A DNA stretch of 5,285 bases from Candidatus Parcubacteria bacterium (GCA_023139655.1 JAGLNE010000088.1:1-5285); one strand, 5' to 3'. Shown: positions 1 to 5,193, counted from the first letter of the stretch. Notes: generated from the letters alone by a model not told the origin. Made by a program: numbers and translations.

Positions 1-1286
1 TAATGGATATTAAAGATATTGCCAAGTTTAGGCCGGGTGAGGTCTTGGTGACTGACATGACCGACCCGGACTGGGAGCCGATAATGAAAATTGCTGGCGC
101 GATCGCGACCGACAAAGGTGGACGCACTTGCCACGCGGCCATAATCAGCCGTGAGATGGGCATCCCTTGTGTGGTTGGCACTAATACGGTTAGCCAACTG
201 GTTAAGACTGGCAAGAAAATAACTGTGTCCTGCGCCGAAGGAGAGGAAGGTAATATTTATGAAGGCGAGCTGCCATTTAAAGTAAGTAAAACCAATGTTA
301 AGGGGCTTAAGCGACCGAAAACCAAAATAATGATGAATGTAGGTGAACCGGACCAGGCTTTCGCCAGTTCTATGATCCCAAATGACGGCGTTGGTCTGGC
401 ACGCTTAGAGTTTATTATTAATAATTATATCAAAGTTCACCCCTTAGCTCTTATTAATTACAAAAGAATTAAAGATAAAGCAGTTAAAAAGAGAATTGAT
501 GAGATCACGATCGGGTATAAAGACAAGAAGCAATTTTTTATTGATAAGCTCTCTGAAGGAGTGGGTATGATCGCGGCGGCTTTTTATCCCAAGGATGTAA
601 TTGTCCGCCTTTCAGATTTTAAAACCAATGAATATGCCATGCTTTTGGGCGGTAAGGAATATGAGCCAAAGGAGAGTAATCCAATGATCGGGTGGCGCGG
701 AGCCAGCCGTTATTATTCAGAGAGATTCCGGCCGGCTTTTGATTTGGAATGTGAAGGGCTTAAAAAAGTGCGCGATGAAATGGGTTTGAAAAATTTGAAA
801 ATTATGATTCCTTTCTGCCGCACCGTGGATGAGGGCAAGCGCGTGATGGGCATTATGGCCGAACATGGATTAAAACGCGGAAAGAATGGTTTGGAAATAT
901 ACGTAATGGCTGAGATCCCGGCCAACATTGTTCTGGCGCATGAGTTTGCCAAGCACTTTGACGGCTTTTCCATTGGTTCAAACGATTTAACCCAGCTTAC
1001 TCTGGGCATAGACCGCGATGCCGGCGGCACTTTGGAAGTAGCGGGCGTGAGTAACGAAAAGAACGAAGCAGTTAAGACTTTAATTAAATATTTAATAGAA
1101 ACGGGGCTGGAAACCGGCACCAAGGTTGGTATTTGCGGCCAAGCGCCCAGTGACTTTCCGGATTTTGCCACTTTTTTGGTAGAATGTGGCATTGATTCAA
1201 TCAGCTTAATCCCGGATACGGTTATCAAAACCACGGTTGCGGTTAATAAGAAAGAAGAGAGTATGAAGAAAGCACGTAGCAAGTAG
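1..1286 (+). CDS. ppsA: Phosphoenolpyruvate synthase, C-terminal part (5' end outside window)
   Basis: Phosphoenolpyruvate synthase (pyruvate, water dikinase) converts pyruvate, ATP and water to PEP, AMP and phosphate in the cytoplasm, the entry step of gluconeogenesis. The reading frame is open to the left edge, so the ATG at position 3 is probably internal and the N-terminal ATP-grasp half is missing. Numbering from that ATG, the swivelling phosphohistidine domain carries GGRTCHAAIISREMGIP with catalytic His44. The C-terminal TIM barrel (about 110-415) has GVGLARLEF (129-137), VRLSDF (201-206), WRGA (231-234), MAEIP (302-306), GSNDLTQ (325-331) and CGQAPSD with catalytic Cys378. These closely match E. 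coli PpsA as I remember it, and set it apart from pyruvate phosphate dikinase and PTS enzyme I. About 427 residues is the expected remainder of a protein near 790. All active-site motifs in this half are intact. The last codons lie in a 7-bp tandem repeat, and a terminator follows. Confidence 0.95.
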   Translation, partial: MDIKDIAKFRPGEVLVTDMTDPDWEPIMKIAGAIATDKGGRTCHAAIISREMGIPCVVGTNTVSQLVKTGKKITVSCAEGEEGNIYEGELPFKVSKTNVKGLKRPKTKIMMNVGEPDQAFASSMIPNDGVGLARLEFIINNYIKVHPLALINYKRIKDKAVKKRIDEITIGYKDKKQFFIDKLSEGVGMIAAAFYPKDVIVRLSDFKTNEYAMLLGGKEYEPKESNPMIGWRGASRYYSERFRPAFDLECEGLKKVRDEMGLKNLKIMIPFCRTVDEGKRVMGIMAEHGLKRGKNGLEIYVMAEIPANIVLAHEFAKHFDGFSIGSNDLTQLTLGIDRDAGGTLEVAGVSNEKNEAVKTLIKYLIETGLETGTKVGICGQAPSDFPDFATFLVECGIDSISLIPDTVIKTTVAVNKKEESMKKARSK

Positions 1287-1326
1287 CACATAACACATAA
1301 CACATAACACATAACATATAGCATAT
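1271..1326. repeat. Eight-unit 7-bp tandem repeat across the ppsA stop codon
   Basis: Read from 1271, the sequence splits into eight consecutive heptamers: agcacgt, agcaagt, agcacat, aacacat three times, aacatat and agcatat. The consensus is A(A/G)CACAT. The central units are identical and the outer ones have drifted. The first two units encode the end of PpsA, and the TAG stop (1284-1286) falls at the junction of units two and three. The array ends exactly where the A-tract of the terminator hairpin begins at 1327. On the minus strand it gives a meaningless open frame rich in Cys, Tyr, Val and Met. It looks like slippage-driven expansion; no function can be assigned from sequence. Confidence 0.9.
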
Positions 1327-1356
1327 AAAAAACGGGTCAGAATTGACCCGTTTTTT
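1327..1356. terminator. Bidirectional rho-independent terminator between convergent genes
   Basis: A perfect 13-bp inverted repeat (1327-1339 with 1344-1356) encloses the loop GAAT. The core is ACGGGTCA/TGACCCGT with six A on the left and six T on the right. Each strand therefore reads as a G/C-rich stem followed by a T run. On the plus strand it lies 40 bp after the ppsA stop; on the minus strand 16 bp after the stop of the membrane protein gene. One element can thus serve both convergent genes. Confidence 0.93.
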
Positions 1357-1372
1357 GTTTATACTTGTTTTT

Positions 1373-2401
1373 TTATTTGTTCCAAATATATTTTCCGATT
1401 TTCCAGGCGTATTTGACTGAGACAAGAAGTACAAGCAAGTACAGAGCGTATTGGAGAATTAAGAGAATTATTCTTATAATGCCAACACTGCTGTCTTGCA
1501 GAATGCGGTTGATGTCAGAAACAAAGTTTTTAATTTCATTTTTCCAGGAATCTTTAAGCCTTTCCGCGTCAATGAATTTATCTTCATAAATATTGATTTG
1601 GAAAAAAATATATTCCAGCTTGTCTATTTGTTCGGCCTTGGCGCGGCTTAGCCGGTCAAGCTGTTCATTGATCTTGATCCTTTCGCTTGACAGCCGTTCA
1701 ATGATCCGGATCTTTGAATCAATGATCTTGGCCAGGCTTTCCGCGTCTTGGGCCCTGGTTGCTACCCGGCTAATTTCATCGTATGAATTGATCGCATTAT
1801 TAAGAGTGTTTTCAATAGTTTCTTTTTTCTTGATTAAGATCTCTGTTTCTGAAGTAAAATCATCAAGCAGGCGTTTGATAGTGCGGGTGTTTTCCGTAAG
1901 CTCTTTAGGGTCAAGTCCTTCAACCACTGCCAGCATTTCGTCTTTGTTGTCCTTTTTTACTTTAAATGTGTAATTACAGCCATTGTCATATTCATTGGCG
2001 TTTTCAAAAATTACATAATCTTTAGCCTTGAGCGACGAAATCGCTGAACAGGTTTTTTCCAACTGTCTGGTTTTAATTGTCGCGTTGTACTTAGTTACTT
2101 CAAAATCTTCAGCATCAGATCCGGTTGTGCCTGCCGCTGGGCTCGGCATTGTTGGGGCGATATTTCGTGAAGACAAGCTAAGGGATTCCATTATGCTTCC
2201 GCCTTTGTCGCCATAGGCCATTTCGTCCATTACCATATTCCTTGGAAAATTTTGTCCGCTAATATTTTTTTGCATAATCGGGCTAATTGAAGAGCCGATC
2301 ATTTTAAAAGTAAAAACCAGAAAAATAATGCCTAAAAAACCCAAACCAATAAATTTTAAAATTTGCATTGGCCTTAGATTAAGCTTGTTTAAAAATTCCA
2401 T
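1373..2401 (-). CDS. Two-TM coiled-coil membrane protein, DUF4349-like
   Basis: This 342-residue protein has a transmembrane segment near the N-terminus (about 14-32), a Met/Ser/Pro/Gly-rich linker (about 36-97), a small alpha/beta-like region starting VTKYNATIKTR (102-112) to about 165, a long charged helical stretch with coiled-coil character (about 170-298), and a second transmembrane segment (about 306-329) with a short basic tail ending KYIWNK. Two cysteines, Cys118 and Cys142, lie in the folded region and could pair if it is extracytoplasmic. The order TM, Y-x-A-x-I strand, coiled coil, C-terminal TM is that of DUF4349 proteins, whose function is not established; the match is from pattern memory only. 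The ATG at 2401 sits about 33 nt downstream of an extended -10 promoter and has no clear Shine-Dalgarno. It is transcribed divergently from the next gene and converges on ppsA. The stop is TAA. It is clearly a real gene; the family call is moderate. Confidence 0.85.
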   Translation of the reverse strand: MEFLNKLNLRPMQILKFIGLGFLGIIFLVFTFKMIGSSISPIMQKNISGQNFPRNMVMDEMAYGDKGGSIMESLSLSSRNIAPTMPSPAAGTTGSDAEDFEVTKYNATIKTRQLEKTCSAISSLKAKDYVIFENANEYDNGCNYTFKVKKDNKDEMLAVVEGLDPKELTENTRTIKRLLDDFTSETEILIKKKETIENTLNNAINSYDEISRVATRAQDAESLAKIIDSKIRIIERLSSERIKINEQLDRLSRAKAEQIDKLEYIFFQINIYEDKFIDAERLKDSWKNEIKNFVSDINRILQDSSVGIIRIILLILQYALYLLVLLVSVKYAWKIGKYIWNK

Positions 2402-2434
2402 AAGCTTTTAATTATTTAGTAATAAGATATTTTT

Positions 2435-2443
2435 ATTATACCA
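2435..2443 (-). promoter_or_regulatory. Extended -10 promoter for the DUF4349-like gene
   Basis: On the minus strand this reads TGGTATAAT, a perfect TATAAT with the TG-N extension typical of promoters that need little or no -35 box. No good -35 is visible 16-18 bp upstream. Transcription would start near 2428, giving a leader of roughly 27 nt before the ATG at 2401. The same 15-bp string, TGGTATAATAAAAAT, occurs on the plus strand at 5153-5167 ahead of the last gene, which supports a shared promoter type. Confidence 0.7.
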
Positions 2444-2469
2444 TATAATTAATTTATTGATTTAACACC

Positions 2470-2498
2470 TTGATTTTTTTCTAGTTTTGCGCTAAAGT
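2470..2498 (+). promoter_or_regulatory. Possible sigma70-type promoter for the acidic membrane protein gene
   Basis: TTGATT (2470-2475) is followed after 17 bp by TAAAGT (2493-2498), four of six matches to each consensus box. A competing choice is TTGCGC (2487-2492) with TATAGA (2511-2516) at an 18-bp spacing. Either would give a leader of about 40-60 nt before the ribosome binding site and ATG at 2565. The region is very A/T-rich, so chance matches are likely. Some promoter is expected here because the upstream gene is divergent. Confidence 0.3.
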
Positions 2499-2550
2499 CT
2501 ATTAAATAATTATAGATGTTTTTTTCAACTCTAAATAACACATTTTTCAA

Positions 2551-2558
2551 AAAGGAGG
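2551..2558 (+). promoter_or_regulatory. Strong Shine-Dalgarno site for the gene at 2565
   Basis: AAAGGAGG lies six bases before the ATG at 2565, a near-perfect complement to the 16S rRNA 3' end at ideal spacing. It fixes the start codon. It is the only strong ribosome binding site in the window; the other three visible starts (2401, 3513, 5194) have A/T-rich leaders without a GGAG-like core. Confidence 0.9.
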
Positions 2559-2564
2559 ATTAAA

Positions 2565-3335
2565 ATGAATTTTTATTATGTTAGTATTGTTCTCACGGTT
2601 GTTTGTTGTCTTTTTTTTGCCTTGTTTATAGTTTATCAGAACAGGGATAGAAAGAAGGATAAAAATTTAAAAGAGGCTAGCAAAATGTTTAAAGATGATC
2701 TTCAGGCCTCCTATAGATTTTTTAGCAAAGAGATTGCTGAGTGCGCCTTAGTTCTGGTTGATAAGATGGAGGGACTAAAAACAGAATCAAAAGGAAGGAT
2801 TATGGAATTATTAAGGCCACTTGAACAAGGCCAGAATCTTTGTAATGATTCTAGAAACGAGCAATACCGCCCGAGCAGCTCTTTATTGGCAGACGTAAAA
2901 AATCGAACAACAGAGCTGTTGGACGAAGACAGTGAGGCTACAGAAGAAAATAAGACACCTTTGGTTATTGGGCTTGTTGTCCAGGGCAGTAAATTATTGG
3001 GTGGAATAGAAGAATTATTGAGTGCCCCAATATCTTTTTCAACTCAGTTGTTTATGACTCAGAGCATGTCGGCGGGATCATGTAAGGACATAAGAGAGTT
3101 GTTACGTGAAAATAAATCAGAAGTAACTCCCTCGGAAGAAACAGGCGAGTATCATTCGCCCGAGGAAGCAAATCTGGAGTTAGACGAAAATGTAGAAGAA
3201 GTAGACACTTCTGAAACCAAAGCTGAGTCAGGGGAAGCAGAAGAAGAAAAAAATGAAGAAAAAGTTGATAGTTCAATAGCATCAAAAAAAGCCGACACAG
3301 GAGGAGGCGGAGGGGGTGGAAGAGGAAAAGGCTGA
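2565..3335 (+). CDS. Unrecognised single-pass membrane protein with acidic tail and polyglycine end
   Basis: I do not recognise this 256-residue protein. It starts with a hydrophobic segment (about 4-24) followed by the basic patch RDRKKDK, which by the positive-inside rule predicts a membrane anchor with the rest of the chain in the cytoplasm. Residues about 33-85 look helical and amphipathic. Residues about 129-170 are a mildly hydrophobic stretch (TPLVIGLVVQGSKLLGGIEE and on) that seems too polar to be a second membrane span. From about 185 the chain becomes low-complexity and rich in Glu and Asp. It ends with seven consecutive glycines (246-252) and then RGKG, an abrupt switch from acidic to basic. 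The start is set by a strong Shine-Dalgarno. The stop is TGA, with a terminator 22 bp on. Flanking transcription signals suggest a single-gene unit. No catalytic motif is visible, so a structural or protein-binding role is possible but unproven. Confidence 0.82.
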   Translation: MNFYYVSIVLTVVCCLFFALFIVYQNRDRKKDKNLKEASKMFKDDLQASYRFFSKEIAECALVLVDKMEGLKTESKGRIMELLRPLEQGQNLCNDSRNEQYRPSSSLLADVKNRTTELLDEDSEATEENKTPLVIGLVVQGSKLLGGIEELLSAPISFSTQLFMTQSMSAGSCKDIRELLRENKSEVTPSEETGEYHSPEEANLELDENVEEVDTSETKAESGEAEEEKNEEKVDSSIASKKADTGGGGGGGRGKG

Positions 3336-3356
3336 TTTACAATAAATTCAGCGCAT

Positions 3357-3396
3357 AAGCCTCTAAACAGTCATTAAAGATGTTTAGAGGTTTTTT
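3357..3396 (+). terminator. Rho-independent terminator after the acidic membrane protein gene
   Basis: CCTCTAAACA (3360-3369) pairs perfectly with TGTTTAGAGG (3381-3390) around an 11-nt loop. G3359 and two As can extend the stem into the T run at 3391-3396. It begins 22 bp after the TGA at 3335 and is oriented for the plus strand. Confidence 0.9.
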
Positions 3397-3408
3397 ATTG
3401 CTTGCCTG

Positions 3409-3428
3409 TCCTGAGCTTGCCGAAGGGA
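3409..3428. repeat. Dispersed-type intergenic repeat, TCCTGAGCTTGCCGAAGGGA
   Basis: This 20-mer is a variant of the TCCTGAGCTTGTCGAAGGA family, whose reverse strand reads TCCTTCGACAAGCTCAGGA. From memory it recurs between genes in many Patescibacteria and other environmental genomes. Its outer bases can pair (TCCT with AGG(G)A), giving a short imperfect hairpin. Seven Ts follow at 3429-3435, so it could act as a weak back-up terminator behind the hairpin at 3357-3396. Only one copy is in this window, so repeat status rests on recall rather than on the sequence shown. Confidence 0.5.
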
Positions 3429-3461
3429 TTTTTTTGGGTTTCTTTATTTCTTAAGATGTAT

Positions 3462-3467
3462 TATAAT
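3462..3467 (+). promoter_or_regulatory. -10 box for the secreted FN3 protein gene
   Basis: A perfect TATAAT occurs 45 bp before the ATG at 3513, in the only spacer between the preceding terminator and this gene. A TG lies three bases upstream (TG-TAT-TATAAT), one base off the usual extended -10 spacing. No convincing -35 is found at 16-18 bp. The predicted leader is about 38-40 nt and A/T-rich. Confidence 0.55.
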
Positions 3468-3512
3468 ATAGTAGTCAAGTAACTTAATAAATATTAATTT
3501 AATAAAGAAATT

Positions 3513-4973
3513 ATGAGAAAAGTTCTAATTCTAGTCATAATGTTCTCATTTCTTATGTGGGGATGGGGCATTATGCTTACCGCGCCGGCTGAAGCCGCGG
3601 CTGATAATACCGGCAAGGTAATAAAAGGGAAAGGAATGTCTACGCTCTATTACGTGGGTGAAGACGGCAAACGCTATGTTTTCCCTAATGATAAGACCTA
3701 TTTCAGCTGGTTTGAAGATTTTTCCGGAGTAGAAGAGGTTGACGATGAAGACCTTTACGACTACCAGCTAGGCGGTAATGTCCGCTATAAGCCGGGCGCC
3801 TTGCTTGTTAAGATACAGACCGACCCTAAAGTATACGCGGTTGGGCAGAACGGCAAGCTTCATTGGATAGTAAGCGAAGCGGTTGCCCGCGGTCTTTACG
3901 GCGCTAATTGGAATTTACTGATTGACGATGTGCCGGATTCATTTTTTACCAATTATATGGTAGATGATCCGATTGAAAATGATGAAGAATTTGACCCGGA
4001 AGAAGAAGAAGACGAAATACCGACTATTAGTTATAACCGCGGTTTTAAGACTCGTTTGATCAAACAGTATCAGGAGAGCAAGATGGAGCGGAGTTGTCAG
4101 CGTTTGGAGGGTTTTATTGCTCGTGTCCAAACCCGTTTAGCCCGCTGGGGCCTTGAGACTGATGAGTTAGGCGCTGATTATTTAGATCAATGTTTTGACA
4201 ATACTGACGAGAATCAAAACCAGGCACATAAGAGATGGGGATGGTTAAAAGATCATAAGGTAGAAATTTGCCATGTACCGCCCGGTGACCCGGAAAACGC
4301 TCACAGTATTTGGGTTAGCGGAGCTGCTACCAAGGCTCATTTAGCTAAGGGTAGCTATCTGGGTCCTTGTGTGGGAGACGGTGGAGATGATGATCCGGTC
4401 GAGCTGGAGATTAGCGATCTTACAGTTGTTGATGTAACTGATGTAAGCGCTACTGTTACCTGGACCACCACCCTGGATAGTGACAGCCTAGTAGTTTATT
4501 CTACAGAGGAGCTGGACGTCGCTACTGCTACCTCTACAGAGAGTGATCCAACCATGGTTACTGGCCATTTTGTTTCTTTAAGCGGTTTGGCTCCGGAAAC
4601 CACTTATTATTTAATGGTTAAATCTACGGTTGATGCCAGTACTACGGTTGAATCAAGCCAGACCAGCTTTACTACCTTGGCCGTGCCGGACACGACAGCG
4701 CCGATAATTACTGACGTAGCCACTTCAAGCGTAGCCACTTCAAGCGCTGTTATTGGTTGGACCACGGACGAAGCCGCAACCAGCAAAGTAATTTACGCGA
4801 CTGTATCCTTGGGTTCAGATTTTGACGTAAGTGACAGCTCTTTGGTAACCAGCCACTCGCTTGAACTTACTGGCCTGGCTACTTCAACCGAATATTTTTT
4901 CATAGTTGAGTCAGAAGATGAAGCAGGAAATGCCGCCACCAGCACGGAAGATAGTTTTACCACCGGTTCATAA
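3513..4973 (+). CDS. Secreted multi-domain surface protein with two C-terminal fibronectin type III domains
   Basis: This 486-residue protein starts with a signal peptide (basic MRK, hydrophobic core, AEA-type cleavage near 28-30), so it should be exported. Residues 34-150 form a module with two similar halves: LYYVGEDGKRYVFPNDKTYF and on (45-87), and VYAVGQNGKLHWIVSEAVAR and on (107-150). This module type is, from memory, common in exported CPR proteins. An acidic linker (151-168) and a charged helical segment (about 173-243) follow. Then comes a CHVPPGDPENAH...AHLAKGSYLGPC motif (253-286), and two FN3 domains (about 297-389 and 393-486) with WTT and LxGLxxxTxYxxxVxS signatures. The only four cysteines of the mature chain (195, 227, 253, 286) cluster here, suggesting disulfides or a metal site. 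No sorting signal or C-terminal membrane span is seen. The ATG at 3513 lacks a Shine-Dalgarno but directly precedes the signal peptide. A role in the cell surface or adhesion is inferred. It appears to be a monocistronic unit. Confidence 0.9.
   Translation: MRKVLILVIMFSFLMWGWGIMLTAPAEAAADNTGKVIKGKGMSTLYYVGEDGKRYVFPNDKTYFSWFEDFSGVEEVDDEDLYDYQLGGNVRYKPGALLVKIQTDPKVYAVGQNGKLHWIVSEAVARGLYGANWNLLIDDVPDSFFTNYMVDDPIENDEEFDPEEEEDEIPTISYNRGFKTRLIKQYQESKMERSCQRLEGFIARVQTRLARWGLETDELGADYLDQCFDNTDENQNQAHKRWGWLKDHKVEICHVPPGDPENAHSIWVSGAATKAHLAKGSYLGPCVGDGGDDDPVELEISDLTVVDVTDVSATVTWTTTLDSDSLVVYSTEELDVATATSTESDPTMVTGHFVSLSGLAPETTYYLMVKSTVDASTTVESSQTSFTTLAVPDTTAPIITDVATSSVATSSAVIGWTTDEAATSKVIYATVSLGSDFDVSDSSLVTSHSLELTGLATSTEYFFIVESEDEAGNAATSTEDSFTTGS
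4716..4745 (+). repeat. In-frame 15-bp tandem duplication in the second FN3 domain
   Basis: GTAGCCACTTCAAGC occurs twice back to back without a mismatch, encoding VATSS-VATSS at the start of the second FN3 domain. Fifteen bases keep the frame. The distance from the leading Ile to the conserved Trp is 18 residues in both FN3 domains, so the duplication has not lengthened this domain relative to its neighbour. Confidence 0.9.
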
Positions 4974-5000
4974 AGTATAAGACAGAAAAATAAAATAAAG

Positions 5001-5040
5001 CAAAACAGTCCCAGTTCAGTTCTCGGGACTGTTTTGTTTC
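5001..5040 (+). terminator. Rho-independent terminator after the FN3 protein gene
   Basis: A perfect 12-bp stem pairs CAAAACAGTCCC (5001-5012) with GGGACTGTTTTG (5025-5036) around a 12-nt loop. The right arm carries TTTTGTTT. It begins 27 bp after the TAA at 4971-4973. The left arm's A-run means that it could also stop transcription coming from the right, though no minus-strand gene is seen there. Confidence 0.9.
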
Positions 5041-5054
5041 CTGCGGGGGCGATG

Positions 5055-5074
5055 GGATAATTCTAGGATAATTC
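5055..5074. repeat. Direct repeat of GGATAATTC at 11-bp spacing
   Basis: GGATAATTC occurs at 5055-5063 and again at 5066-5074, separated by TA. The 11-bp period is about one helical turn, which would put both copies on the same DNA face, as in a protein-binding site. It lies directly after a terminator and about 80 bp before the promoter elements of the next gene. It is short, so chance is possible. Confidence 0.5.
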
Positions 5075-5110
5075 GGCTAGGTTGAAATTAATGTAAAACC
5101 TGTAGCCGGA
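5072..5110. other. Intergenic hairpin of unknown role
   Basis: CGGCTA (5074-5079) pairs with TAGCCG (5103-5108), and GGTT (5080-5083) pairs with AACC (5097-5100). A 2-nt bulge (5101-5102) and a 13-nt A/T-rich loop complete the structure; T5072-A5110 and a G-T wobble extend it. There is no T run on either strand, so it is not an ordinary terminator. It overlaps the end of the 11-bp direct repeat and stands out as G/C-rich in an A/T-rich intergenic region. It lies upstream of the likely promoters of the next gene, so it would not be in that mRNA. Confidence 0.5.
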
Positions 5111-5116
5111 GGACTG

Positions 5117-5145
5117 TTGACCTTATTTTATAATTATTTTACTAT
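5117..5145 (+). promoter_or_regulatory. Alternative upstream promoter for the last gene
   Basis: TTGACC (5117-5122, five of six to consensus) is followed after exactly 17 bp by TACTAT (5140-5145, four of six). It would start transcription near 5152 and give a leader of about 42 nt. It may work together with, or instead of, the extended -10 at 5153-5161. Confidence 0.35.
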
Positions 5146-5152
5146 TTAATAG

Positions 5153-5161
5153 TGGTATAAT
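5153..5161 (+). promoter_or_regulatory. Extended -10 promoter for the last gene
   Basis: TGGTATAAT is a perfect extended -10, followed by AAAAAT. The 15-bp string is identical to the minus-strand promoter at 2429-2443. The gap to the ATG at 5194 is 32 bp, against 33 bp at the other site. The leader would be about 26 nt with no Shine-Dalgarno. Confidence 0.7.
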
Positions 5162-5193
5162 AAAAATTAATATTATATTAAAACGCAAACAAT

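Noticed and set aside
3..1286. A complete, short PEP-utilising enzyme starting at the ATG at position 3
   Set aside because: The frame is open to the window edge, the first residues continue directly into the phosphohistidine domain, and PEP synthase needs an N-terminal ATP-grasp half; truncation by the window is the simpler reading.
713..1324. Minus-strand open frame of 203 codons antisense to ppsA
   Set aside because: It lies opposite well-conserved ppsA sequence, and its beginning is translated from the 7-bp repeat (Cys/Tyr/Val/Met-rich nonsense). It would also read through the shared terminator region.
1271..1326. CRISPR array
   Set aside because: The units are seven bases long with no spacers; this is a simple tandem repeat.
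1243..1434. Minus-strand open frame of 63 codons over the terminator and repeat
   Set aside because: It spans the terminator hairpin and the tandem repeat and overlaps the ends of two solid genes; the composition is repeat-driven.
1365..1973. Plus-strand open frames at 1365-1589 and 1593-1973
   Set aside because: They are antisense to the coiled-coil gene; their Ser/Leu/Ile-rich translations mirror its Lys/Glu/Asp-rich codons, and no start signals are seen.
2028..2216. Plus-strand open frame of 62 codons
   Set aside because: It is antisense to the linker and folded region of the DUF4349-like gene, with no ribosome binding site or family resemblance.
3052..3285. Minus-strand open frame of 77 codons, Leu-rich
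   Set aside because: It mirrors the Glu-rich tail of the acidic membrane protein (GAA/GAG read backward gives Leu and Phe).
3939..4130. Minus-strand open frame of 63 codons
   Set aside because: It is antisense to the acidic linker and helical segment of the surface protein; composition is explained by that.
5072..5110. Riboswitch or attenuator for the last gene
   Set aside because: The best promoter elements (5117-5161) are downstream of the hairpin, so it would not be in the leader RNA, and no known riboswitch core is recognisable.
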